From Holophagaceae bacterium UBA692 (GTDB taxonomy: Bacteria; Acidobacteriota; Holophagae; Holophagales; Holophagaceae), in assembly GCA_002297665.1 (NCBI GenBank), contig DBMS01000060.1:148-7378 (forward strand): a stretch of 7,231 nucleotides of DNA, read 5' to 3'. Position numbers and translations under genes: made by a program. This document shows, in pieces, positions 1 through 7,100 of this stretch. The stretch's first letter is position 1, and each line of letters opens with the position of its first letter. The notes under the pieces are model-generated. The model worked only from the letters and a program-made list of their open reading frames with translations. It was not told where the DNA came from and searched no databases.

Positions 1-19
1 CCCGCCTCTGAGAGGCGGG
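1..19 (-). terminator. Hairpin, probable terminator of the leftward gene pair
   Basis: Positions 1-8 (CCCGCCTC) and 12-19 (GAGGCGGG) are perfect reverse complements around a 3-base loop, giving a GC-rich 8-bp stem. It lies 8 bases past the stop codon of the leftward gene ending at 28, which is where an intrinsic terminator would sit. The U-tract that would complete it lies outside the window to the left, so rho-independent termination cannot be confirmed. It could equally be a bidirectional terminator shared with a gene to the left. Confidence 0.55.
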
Positions 20-27
20 CCCGGAAC

Positions 28-591
28 CTAGCGCCTGGGCTTTTCCAGGGAATTGTTGTGCTTGAACGACCCGATCAGGAGGTTGGCGTCCTCCTCCACC
101 TGCCCCGTGTCCAGCACCTCGCTGCCGTTCCAGAACTTCTTGTTCAGGTAGTTGACCTGGTAGCCGGCCAGTTCCGGGAAGCTCTTCAGCACGGCGAAGA
201 CCAGGTGCACCAGGGGGTCGCTGGTGGCGTTCTGGATGGCGGTGGCCTTGTTGAGCAGGAGGTTGTTCTCGTAACGGTTGAGCATCCGGGAGTAGAAGAG
301 GATCTTCCCGTTGAAGGTGATGTGCGAGCCGTCGGTGGCAATGGTGAAGACCTTGCCGGAGGCGGTGACGTCGAACTTGAACTCGGCGCCCCGCTTGAAG
401 GCGGTGAGCAGGCTCTGGAACTTGGGGTGCTTGATGTAGGAGGCCCCGTAGTCGATCTTCTTGGGGGCCAGCTTCAGCTCGCCCTCGGTGGGGCCGTACA
501 TCATGTGGTTGTAGCGCATGGCCTCCAGCCGTTCCTCGGCCGTCTGACGCTTTTCCTTTTCCTTCTTGGGTGCCTTGGGCGCTGCGGTCAT
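28..591 (-). CDS. Hypothetical protein, 187 aa, Lys/Glu-rich N-terminus
   Basis: I do not recognise this family. The reading frame is open for 187 codons and ends with TAG. The start is taken as the ATG at 591 because AAGGA (601-597) lies 5 bases before it. A GTG immediately upstream (594) would leave only 2 bases of spacing. Residues 5-25 are charged and alanine/lysine-rich (PKAPKKEKEKRQ...), probably disordered or a helical tail. Residues from about 45 to 187 look like a compact soluble domain: alternating hydrophobic and polar segments suggest beta strands near 65-95, followed by a helical stretch containing PLVHLVFAVLKSFPEL. There is no signal peptide, membrane segment or cysteine pattern, so it is probably cytoplasmic. 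It is the second gene of a leftward pair, 13 bases after the stop of the small membrane-protein gene, with its ribosome-binding site directly behind that stop. It is richer in Asn, Lys and Tyr than the efflux proteins, but its codons have the same GC-ending preference, so there is no sign of recent transfer. That it is a real gene is well supported; its function is unknown. Confidence 0.8.
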   Translation of the reverse strand: MTAAPKAPKKEKEKRQTAEERLEAMRYNHMMYGPTEGELKLAPKKIDYGASYIKHPKFQSLLTAFKRGAEFKFDVTASGKVFTIATDGSHITFNGKILFYSRMLNRYENNLLLNKATAIQNATSDPLVHLVFAVLKSFPELAGYQVNYLNKKFWNGSEVLDTGQVEEDANLLIGSFKHNNSLEKPRR

Positions 592-596
592 CACGT

Positions 597-601
597 TCCT
601 T
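597..601 (-). promoter_or_regulatory. Ribosome-binding site choosing ATG 591 over GTG 594
   Basis: On the minus strand AAGGA is followed by ACGTG and then ATG. Spacing is 5 bases to the ATG at 591 but only 2 to the in-frame GTG at 594, so the ATG is the better start. The site sits just past the stop codon (607-605) of the upstream gene, which suggests translation of the pair is coupled. Confidence 0.6.
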
Positions 602-604
602 CTC

Positions 605-943
605 TCAGTGGTGGGCGGGGGCCGGGGCGCCGGGGGCGGGAGCGTAGTCGACCTTGCGCCCGAAGACGAGCCAGAGGCCGAACAGGGCCTCGATGGCCAC
701 CCCGAAACCCCGCAGGAGCCCCAGGGAGCCCTGGAACCATGCGTAACCGTGGCTCAGCACCCCGGCCAGGACCATGGCGGCGCCGTAGGTGACCAGGAAG
801 CCCCCCCAGCGGGCCGCCCAGGCGGAATCCGGACGGACCTCGGACGGCAGGGCCTCCCGGGGCCCGGACAGTTCGCCCAGGAGTTGGGTGCCCTGGAAGA
901 GCAGGACGGCGGCCAGGACATACAGGGAGATGTAGAACAGCAT
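605..943 (-). CDS. Small integral membrane protein, 112 aa, three predicted helices
   Basis: This is an unrecognised small inner-membrane protein. Three hydrophobic segments are visible: residues about 2-22 (LFYISLYVLAAVLLFQG...), 46-64 (WGGFLVTYGAAMVLAGVLS) and 72-94 (GSLGLLRGF...LFGLWLVF). A hydrophilic loop at about 24-45 has mixed charge (SGPREALPSEVRPDSAWAAR), and the tail is low-complexity Ala/Pro ending in His-His. The pattern of positive charges (Arg78 within the third segment, Arg96/Lys97 just after it) does not settle topology. The start is set at ATG 943 because GAGGAG (955-950) is 6 bases upstream; the adjoining GTG at 946 would be only 3 bases away. It is the first gene of a leftward pair and diverges from the pump operon across a short shared control region, so it might respond to the same repressor. 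Three-helix proteins of this size fit many uncharacterised families, and I cannot assign one. Confidence 0.75.
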   Translation of the reverse strand: MLFYISLYVLAAVLLFQGTQLLGELSGPREALPSEVRPDSAWAARWGGFLVTYGAAMVLAGVLSHGYAWFQGSLGLLRGFGVAIEALFGLWLVFGRKVDYAPAPGAPAPAHH

Positions 944-949
944 CACGCG

Positions 950-955
950 CTCCTC
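950..955 (-). promoter_or_regulatory. Ribosome-binding site GAGGAG choosing ATG 943
   Basis: A strong Shine-Dalgarno on the minus strand, GAGGAG, is followed by CGC, GTG and ATG. It is 6 bases from the ATG at 943 and 3 bases from the GTG at 946. Normal spacing preference selects the ATG, giving 112 rather than 113 residues. Confidence 0.65.
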
Positions 956-965
956 GATCCCTACA

Positions 966-996
966 GGAATAGCACGGAACGGGCCCCTCCAAACAA
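966..996 (-). promoter_or_regulatory. Weak candidate leftward promoter
   Basis: On the minus strand TTGTTT (996-991) could be a -35 and TATTCC (971-966), preceded by TGC, could be an extended -10. The spacer of 19 bp is long, so this depends on the TG extension. Transcription would begin near 959, leaving a leader of about 16 bases that just includes the ribosome-binding site. No better leftward promoter is apparent between 944 and 1075. This is a tentative call. Confidence 0.25.
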
Positions 997-1001
997 AGTC
1001 C

Positions 1002-1029
1002 TTGACCCAATCAATCGATTGATTAACAT
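1002..1029 (+). promoter_or_regulatory. Promoter of the tetR-efflux operon
   Basis: TTGACC at 1002-1007 matches the sigma70 -35 consensus at five of six bases. TAACAT at 1024-1029 matches the -10 at four of six, with a 16-bp spacer. Transcription would start near 1036, giving a leader of about 40 bases before the ATG at 1076. The spacer is occupied by the perfect palindrome at 1009-1024, so a bound repressor would block RNA polymerase directly. No other clear promoter is seen ahead of the three pump genes, so this one probably drives the whole operon. Confidence 0.6.
1009..1024. promoter_or_regulatory. Primary TetR-type operator, 16-bp perfect palindrome
   Basis: AATCAATC followed directly by GATTGATT is an exact inverted repeat with no central gap. 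Its length is typical of sites bound by TetR-family dimers. It lies between the -35 and -10 elements and overlaps the first base of the -10. A TetR-family gene starts 52 bases downstream, so autorepression is the natural reading. The palindrome and its position are seen in the sequence; binding by the adjacent regulator is inference. Confidence 0.7.
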
Positions 1030-1037
1030 GAAGAAGG

Positions 1038-1059
1038 CTTGATCATCCGATTGATTAAG
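1038..1059. promoter_or_regulatory. Second, imperfect operator copy
   Basis: An 11-base direct repeat, CGATTGATTAA, occurs at 1016-1026 and again at 1048-1058. Around the second copy a 22-bp imperfect palindrome (1038-1059) is symmetric at 8 of 11 base pairs. Its centre is 32 bp from the centre of the perfect site, close to three helical turns, so two repressor dimers would lie on the same face of the DNA. It sits just after the predicted transcription start, where a bound dimer would also block initiation. Confidence 0.5.
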
Positions 1060-1075
1060 TTTCTTTGGGGAACCC

Positions 1076-1738
1076 ATGACGCACGCCGAAGCCGAACCTT
1101 CCTCCCGGATCCGCCTCCTGGAAGCCGCCATCCTGTGTTTCGCGGAAAAGGGCTTCGACGCCACGGGCATCCGCGAGATCGCCCGGCGGGCGAAGGCCAA
1201 CTCCGCCCTGGTCCAGTACCATTTCGGCGGCAAGACCGGTCTGTACGCCGAGGCCCTGAAGCACATCTTCTCCTCCCGGCCCCCCGTGCCCCCCCTGCCG
1301 CAGGCCGGCTCCGACGCGTCTGCCAGCAGACGGATGGCCATCCAGGCGCTGGGCGGCATGATCGAGGGGCTGATGAACGAGCTCATGGCCTGCTCGGACG
1401 GCTCGGAGCTGGACCAGGCCAGCCTCCTGCTGGTGACCCGGGAGCTCCAGTCGCCCCGGCAGGACGTGGCGGACCTCATCCTGGAGCACCTGCGGCCCAC
1501 CACGGACCACATGCTGGCCTGCATCGCGATCCTGCGGCCCGACCTGGACCGGCTCAGGGCCCTGGAGTTCATCCACAGCATCTTCGGCCAGGTGGTCCAC
1601 CTCCACACCAACCTCAAGCTGATCCGCCTGGTCCGGCAGGAGCCCGACTACCCCCGGGACCTCACGGCCATCGCCCGCCACATCACCGAATTCAGCCTCC
1701 GGGGCCTCGCCATCCCCGAAGCGTTCCCAGGAGCATGA
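1076..1738 (+). CDS. TetR-family transcriptional repressor, CecR/DUF1956-like
   Basis: A 220-aa DNA-binding repressor expected to control the adjacent efflux genes and its own promoter. Residues 11-57 form the TetR N-terminal helix-turn-helix: RIRLLEAAILCFAEKGFDAT, then GIREIARRAK, then the recognition helix region ending in the hallmark VQYHFGGKTGLYAEAL (about 46-61). The C-terminal half (about 85-210) is helical and contains the LLLVTRELQSPRQDVADLI segment (about 117-135). This resembles the ligand/dimer domain of CecR (YbiH)-type regulators, which have a conserved Arg-Glu followed by a proline. That subfamily call is from memory of the motif and is moderate. The ATG at 1076 has a modest GGGGA (1067-1071) 4 bases before it. 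The gene is first in the operon, and its stop lies 2 bases before the start of the outer-membrane-factor gene. The palindromes at 1009-1024 and 1038-1059 are its likely operators. In such systems a pump substrate often acts as inducer, but the ligand cannot be predicted here. Confidence 0.93.
   Translation: MTHAEAEPSSRIRLLEAAILCFAEKGFDATGIREIARRAKANSALVQYHFGGKTGLYAEALKHIFSSRPPVPPLPQAGSDASASRRMAIQALGGMIEGLMNELMACSDGSELDQASLLLVTRELQSPRQDVADLILEHLRPTTDHMLACIAILRPDLDRLRALEFIHSIFGQVVHLHTNLKLIRLVRQEPDYPRDLTAIARHITEFSLRGLAIPEAFPGA
1729..1733 (+). promoter_or_regulatory. Ribosome-binding site choosing ATG 1741 for the outer-membrane factor
   Basis: AGGAG lies inside the last codons of the repressor gene. 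It is 7 bases before the ATG at 1741, which is good spacing, and only 1 base before the in-frame ATG at 1735, which overlaps the repressor stop as ATGA. The ATG at 1741 is therefore preferred, although a start at 1735 would add only two residues (Met-Thr). Confidence 0.6.
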
Positions 1739-1740
1739 CC

Positions 1741-3045
1741 ATGGTGTTCTTCCCCCCCGCGGCCGAAGTGGCCCAGCTTCCCCCCACCCCGCCCCAGGCG
1801 CCGCCCCTGGCCCTGGACCTGGCCGGAGCCCTGTCCCGGGCCCGCGCCGAGAACCCCATGCTCCAGGCCTCCAAGGCCCGCGTGGCCGAACGGCGCGGGC
1901 TCATCACCTCCACCCGGGCCGACGCCCTGCCCCAGGTGTCGCTCAACGGCGACTTCACCCGGGTGCGGGACGTGTCCCTGCTCAACAGCAACCTGGGCGG
2001 CGTGGTGGGCGCCTTCGGCATGGAGCCCTCCAGCCTGGTTTCGCCCACCACCCTCTACACCACCCAGGCCACGGTCTCCCAGCCCCTCTTCTACTGGGGC
2101 AAGCTGGGCACCGCGGTGAAGATCGCCAAGATGGGCGAGAAGGAAGCCTCCTACGCCTACACCACCGCCGAGCTGGACACCCTCCACGGCGTGGCCAAGG
2201 CCTACATCGGGGTGCTGGCCGCCCAGGCGGAGCTGGAGGTGGTCCAGACCCGGCTCAGGACCGCCGAGCAGTTCCTCAGCGACGTGAAGGCCAAGCTGGA
2301 GGCCCAGAGCGCCACCGAACTGGACCGGCTGCGGGCCGAGAGCGAATACCTGGGCGTGGTGCCCGAGAACCTCCAGGCCGAGGCCGGATACAAGCGCGCC
2401 ATGGAGCTCCTCAACGGGCAGCTGGGACTGGATCCCCGCACCCCCCTGAACCTGGCCGACCCCGGCGCGCCCGACGCGACCCTCCCCGCCGCCGCCGGCG
2501 AGCGCAGCGAGATCTCCCAGTTCAGGACCCAGGAGGCGATGTACCGCGCCAACGACCAGATCATCAAGTCCGACCTGAGGCCCAAGTTCGACTTCAACGC
2601 CTCGTACGGCTACCAGGCGGGAAAGACGCCGAACCTCTTCCACGAGCCCTACGACACCTGGCGGGTGAACGTCACCATGAAGTTCCCCGTCTTCGACGGG
2701 CTGCGATCCTCGGGCAAGCGCGCCCAGAACCGCGCCCAGCTCGAGCAGGTCGCCCAGGCCCGCATCGACAAGGAGCGCGCCATCGCCGTGGAGCGCAGCA
2801 CCGCCGAGCGCGAGATGCAGAAGGCCCTGGCCTTCGACAAGGCGGCCAGATCGGCCCACGAAGCGGCCCTGGAGGCCCTTCGCAACAGCCGCGAGTCCTT
2901 CGACCAGGGCCTGATCACGTCCCTGGACCTCCTCCAGGCCGAGCGCGCCGAGCGCCAGCAGGAGAGCCAGCGCCGCCGCGCCCAGCTGGGCGTGTGGACC
3001 GCGCTCTTCGACTACCGCCGCTCCTGCGGCCTCCCTCCCCTTTGA
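1741..3045 (+). CDS. TolC-type outer-membrane efflux protein (OEP family)
   Basis: A 434-aa outer-membrane factor, expected to form the trimeric exit channel of the tripartite pump. Two tandem OEP repeats are visible. The first covers about residues 25-225: LDLAGALSRARAENPML, long Ala/Glu/Lys-rich helices, and the strand motif VSQPLFYWGK near 112-121. The second covers about 255-428: a strand segment with KFPVFDGLRSSGKRAQ near 314-329, and the helix motif GLITSLDLLQAERAERQQE near 390-408. Length and repeat order fit the family. The oddity is the N-terminus: MVFFPPAAEVAQ followed by a Pro/Gln-rich stretch, with no basic n-region, no hydrophobic core of normal length and no lipobox cysteine. 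The frame upstream of 1735 is out of phase with tetR and offers no better start. Either export uses a degenerate signal or the start region is damaged. The gene begins 2 bases after tetR and ends 26 bases before the adaptor gene. Confidence 0.92.
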   Translation: MVFFPPAAEVAQLPPTPPQAPPLALDLAGALSRARAENPMLQASKARVAERRGLITSTRADALPQVSLNGDFTRVRDVSLLNSNLGGVVGAFGMEPSSLVSPTTLYTTQATVSQPLFYWGKLGTAVKIAKMGEKEASYAYTTAELDTLHGVAKAYIGVLAAQAELEVVQTRLRTAEQFLSDVKAKLEAQSATELDRLRAESEYLGVVPENLQAEAGYKRAMELLNGQLGLDPRTPLNLADPGAPDATLPAAAGERSEISQFRTQEAMYRANDQIIKSDLRPKFDFNASYGYQAGKTPNLFHEPYDTWRVNVTMKFPVFDGLRSSGKRAQNRAQLEQVAQARIDKERAIAVERSTAEREMQKALAFDKAARSAHEAALEALRNSRESFDQGLITSLDLLQAERAERQQESQRRRAQLGVWTALFDYRRSCGLPPL

Positions 3046-3071
3046 CCGTCCCGGACCCCACGAGGTAACCC

Positions 3072-4181
3072 ATGAGCAGCCCGAAAATCATCGTCTACGC
3101 GGTCCTCCCCGCCGTCCTCATCGCCGGGACCATCACCGTCCACCAGGTCCGCAAGCACGCGGAGATCGTCCGCCAGCGCGCGACCAAGCAGGAAGGCCTG
3201 GTGCCCGTCACCCTCGCGGCCGTGGAGAACCACCCCTTCCGCGGCGCCATCGCCTTCACCGGAACCCTTCTCGCGGTGAACCGCGCCGAGCTAAAGGCCG
3301 AAGTCTCCGGCCGGGTGACCCGCGTCATCGTGCAGGAGGGGGACCGCGTCGGCGCCGGCGCCGTGCTTTCCGCCCAGGACGAGGACGACCTCCTCCTGTC
3401 GGTGCAGGCCGCCGAGGCCCAGCTGGCCCAGGCGCAGGCCCAGGCCCAGCAGGCCAGGCGCGACAACGAGCGGGCCCAGAGCCTGCTGGAGAAGCGCAGC
3501 GTGACCCGGCAGTCCGCGCAGCAGGCCGAAACCAACTTCAACGCCGCCATGGCCATGGCCCGCGCCGCCGAAAGCAACCTGGGGCTGGCCAAGAGCCGCC
3601 TGAAGAAGTCGCGCATCACCTCCCCCTTCGCCGGAGAGGTGGCCCAGCGCCTCATCCAGCCCGGCGAGATGCTCTCGCCCGGACAGACCGCGTTCACCGT
3701 GGTGGACAACCGCAAGCTCGAGATCCAGGCCGACCTTCCCGCCGAGGCCGTGGCCGCGGTCAAGCAGGGCATGAAGGCCTCCTTCCGCATCGCCGGCTTC
3801 GACCAGCCCTTCGAGGCCACCCTCACCCAGGTGAGCGGCTCGGTCATGCAGGACGGCCGGACCCTGCGTGTGCGCATGGAGGTGCCCAACGCCGATGGCC
3901 GGCTCAAGAGCGGGCTGTTCGCCGAGGGCGTGATCCTGGGCGAAGGCGAGACCGTGCGCCCGGCCCTGCCCAGCGCCATCCTCACCGCCGTGGGCCGCGA
4001 CGCCGACGTCTTCGTGAACGAGAACGGCGTCGCGCGGCGCAGGCGGGTGCTCGTGGGCCCCGACCAGGGCGGCTGGCGGTCCGTGGACGGCCTCCCCGTG
4101 GGCAGCAAGGTGGTGGCCCAGGGCCGCGACCTGGTGGCCGACGGCACCCGCCTGCAGTTCGAAGCCGAAAAGGGGAAGTGA
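3072..4181 (+). CDS. Periplasmic adaptor (membrane fusion protein) of RND efflux pump
   Basis: A 369-aa HlyD/AcrA-type adaptor that should bridge the RND transporter and the outer-membrane channel. Residues 6-24 are a hydrophobic N-terminal segment (signal or membrane anchor) without a lipobox cysteine. The split lipoyl domain is seen at about 72-105 (AELKAEVSGRVTRVIVQEGD) and 180-212 (SRITSPFAGEVAQRLIQPGE). Between them, about 107-178 forms the alpha-hairpin coiled coil, rich in Ala-Gln repeats. The channel-docking RxxxLxxxxxxS motif described for AcrA appears as Arg134, Leu138 and Thr145, with Ser replaced by Thr. Beta-barrel and membrane-proximal domains follow (about 215-365), containing TLRVRMEVPNADGRLKSGLF. 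The start is supported by GAGG (3062-3065) 6 bases upstream. The stop is 3 bases from the transporter start, indicating coupled translation. The absence of a Cys argues for a cleaved or uncleaved transmembrane N-terminus rather than a lipoprotein. Confidence 0.93.
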   Translation: MSSPKIIVYAVLPAVLIAGTITVHQVRKHAEIVRQRATKQEGLVPVTLAAVENHPFRGAIAFTGTLLAVNRAELKAEVSGRVTRVIVQEGDRVGAGAVLSAQDEDDLLLSVQAAEAQLAQAQAQAQQARRDNERAQSLLEKRSVTRQSAQQAETNFNAAMAMARAAESNLGLAKSRLKKSRITSPFAGEVAQRLIQPGEMLSPGQTAFTVVDNRKLEIQADLPAEAVAAVKQGMKASFRIAGFDQPFEATLTQVSGSVMQDGRTLRVRMEVPNADGRLKSGLFAEGVILGEGETVRPALPSAILTAVGRDADVFVNENGVARRRRVLVGPDQGGWRSVDGLPVGSKVVAQGRDLVADGTRLQFEAEKGK

Positions 4182-4184
4182 GCC

Positions 4185-7100
4185 ATGTTCCTTTCCGACC
4201 TTTCCATCAAGCGGCCCGTCCTGACCACCTGCGTGATGCTCGCGCTCGTGGTGCTGGGCCTGTTCTCCATCAAGGGCCTGGGCCTCGACAGCTTCCCCAA
4301 GGTCGACATGCCGGTGGTCACCATCAGCGTCATCTACCCCGGCGCCAGCCCCGACGCCGTGGAGCAGGACGTCATCAAGAAGATCGAGGAGGCCGTCAAC
4401 CCCATCGAGAAGGTGCGGGAGATCAGCTCCACCAGCCAGGACGGCCTGGGCACGGTCACCATCGAGTTCGAGATCGAGCGCGAAGTGGACAAGGCCCTGG
4501 ACGACGTGCGCTCCAAGGTGGGCCAGATCCGGCGCAACCTGCCCGACACCATCAAGGAACCCATCATCCAGAAGTTCGACCCCGCCCAGCTCCCCGTGCT
4601 CAGCCTCATCGTCAAGCCCGACGACAGGCACAAGGGCATGAGCAACCGCGAGGTCACCCGCATCGCCGACGAGTTCCTCAAGCGCCGGCTGGAGAACATC
4701 CCGGGTGTGGGCAAGGCCGAGGTGGTCGGCGGCTCCACCCGGAACATCCTGGTGCAGGTCGACCCCCAGAAGCTCGAGTCCCTGGGCCTCACCCTGCCCC
4801 AGGTGATGAGCGCCCTGGGCCAGGACACCATGGCCATCCCCAGCGGCAACCTGCTCACCGAGACCCGCGAGATCAGCGTGCGCGTCGACGCCAAGGCCCG
4901 GCGCGTGGAGGACTTCAACAACGTCGTCGTGGGCAACCAGAAGGGCCGGCCCATCGAGCTGCGCGAGGTGGCCACCCTGGTGGACGGCATCAAGGAGAAG
5001 CGCACCCTGGCTCGCATGGACGGGGTGGACGCCGTCGCGCTGGAGATCCAGAAGCAGATCGGCGGCAACACCGTCGCCATGGTCCGCCGCGTCGACGCCG
5101 CCGTGGAGCGCCTGCGGCCCGACCTGGAGAAGATGGGCGTCACGACCGTCAAGGCCAAGGACAACTCCAAGTTCATCAACGATTCCGTCGACGACGTGGT
5201 GCTCTCCATCGTCCTGGGCGGCATCCTCACCGTCATCATCGTCTTCTACTTCCTCAAGAGCTGGCGCTCCACGATCATCACCAGCCTCACCCTGCCCGTG
5301 TCGGTCATCAGCACCTTCACGATCATGAAGGCCATGGACTTCACCCTGAACACCATGACCCTCATGGCCATCTCCCTGGCCATCGGCATCCTCATCGACG
5401 ACGCCATCGTGGTGCGCGAGAACATCACCCGCCACGCCGAGATGGGCAAGGACCACATCACCGCCGCCCGGGAGGGCACCGCCGAGATCGGCCCCGCCGT
5501 CATCGCCACGACGCTCTCCATCCTGGCCGTGTTCATCCCCGTGGCCTTCATGGGCGGCATCGTGGGGCGGTTCTTCTTCTCCTTCGGCATCACGGTGGCC
5601 TTCGCCGTGGCGGTCTCCCTCTTCGTGAGCTTCACGCTCGACCCCATGCTCAGCGCCGTGTGGCCCGATCCCGAGCACGAGAAGGGCTACCAGGAGTCCC
5701 ACCACGGCCACCGGCGCTTCATCATGAAGACCGTCGACTGGTTCAACGACAAGCTGGACGGCTGGGAGGCGGGATACCGGAACGCCATCACCTGGGCCAT
5801 GGACCACCGCTGGACCGTGCTGGGCATGGGTGCGGCGAGCTTCGCCCTGGCCGTCATCCTCATGCCCTTGCTGGGCGGCGACTTCATGCCCGACTACGAC
5901 CGCGGCGACTTCCAGGTGGGCTTCAAGGTGGAATCCGGCGCCAGCCTGGAGGCCTCCCGGCGCAAGGCGGCCCAGCTCGAACACCTCATCGCCACGAAGC
6001 CCGACGGCACCCAGAGCAGGGAGATCGAGCACGTCTACACCACCATCGGCACCGGCCTGAACGGCAGCATCACGGAGGGCTCCATCTACGTGAAGCTGTC
6101 CGAGGGGCACCGCCGGGACATGATGTACATCCGCCGGGAGCTGCGCGACCGGTTCCGGGCCGTGCCCGGAGTGGAGACCGACATCTCGGCCGTTTCCGAC
6201 TTCGGCGACAGCAAGCCCATCGCCCTGGCCGTGATGTCCCCTGACCGCAGGGCCATGGAGCAGGCCGAACCCGTGGTGCGCGACCTCCTGAAGGGCGTGG
6301 ACGGCGTCGTGGACGTGGCCAGCAGCAAGGACAAGGGCAAGCCCGAACTGCGCCTGGCCGTGGACCGCCGCCGGGCCTCGGACCTGGGGGTCTCCCCCAT
6401 GGCCGTGGCGAACCTGGTGCGCCCCCTGGTGGACGGCGTGGACGTGGCCAAGTTCGAGGATCCCGGCACCGGCGAGCAGTACGACGTCACCGTGCGCCTC
6501 TCGGACGTCAACCGCTCCCGCGGCGACCTCCTGGAAGGCATGACCGTGGGCTCCACCAAGAAGGACAAGGCCGGCAACAACCTCCAGGTCAAGCTGAGCA
6601 ACGTGGCCCGCTTCGAGGAGACCACGGCGCCCGCCAAGCTCCAGCGCCGGGCCCTGCAGTCCCAGATCCTCATCTCCACCAACAAGGAGGGCCGGACCCT
6701 CAACGAGGTGGTGGCCGACACCAACCTCAAGCTGGCCGCCCTGAAGAAGAAGGGCTCCCTGCCCGAAGGCGTGGAGGTGGCCTTCACGGGCTCGGCCCGC
6801 AACAACAAGGAGACCGCCGGCTACATGGGCACCGCCATGCTCATGGCCGTGGCCTTCATCTACTTCGTCCTGGCCAGCCAGTTCGAGAGCTTCAAGCTCC
6901 CCGTCACCATCATGCTGAGCCTTCCGCTGTCCATGGTGGGCCTGGTCATGATGCTGCTCATCACGGGCGACGCCCAGAGCATGATGACGAGCATCGGCCT
7001 CATCCTCCTCATGGGCCTGGTCACCAAGAACGCCATCCTGCTGGTGGACCGCGCCCTGCAGAACATGCGGGAGGGCGGGATGAGCCGCAGGGACGCCCTC

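Noticed and set aside
58..1042. Plus-strand open frames across the leftward gene pair
   Set aside because: They translate into Val/Gly/Leu- or Arg/Pro-rich shadow sequence. The minus-strand frames have ribosome-binding sites, sensible composition, membrane helices and a terminator-like hairpin in the right place.
1039..1734. Upstream extension of the outer-membrane-factor frame to 1039, which would make a 668-aa protein
   Set aside because: The first 232 codons overlap the TetR gene out of phase and give Pro/Arg/His/Gly-rich shadow sequence. The AGGAG at 1729-1733 places the start at 1741.
1648..2859. A 403-codon minus-strand frame opposite the outer-membrane-factor gene
   Set aside because: It is a Gly/Val/His/Leu-rich shadow translation with no recognisable domain and no ribosome-binding context, lying opposite a well-supported gene.
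3420..3450. Repetitive CAG/GCC stretch that looks like a tandem repeat
   Set aside because: It encodes the Ala-Gln heptad-like part of the adaptor coiled coil. Limited codon choice in a GC-rich genome explains the repetition.
3291..6110. A very long open frame on the minus strand (over 900 codons) antisense to the adaptor and transporter genes
   Set aside because: Its translation is a low-complexity mix of Gly, His, Val, Asp and Leu with no domain. This is what the complement of GC-biased codons gives. The plus-strand genes there have clear domains and motifs.
4178..6244. A long open frame on the plus strand, one phase away from the transporter gene
   Set aside because: The product is almost entirely Arg, Pro, Gly, His and Gln with no membrane segments. 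The frame starting at 4185 encodes a recognisable RND transporter over the same bases.
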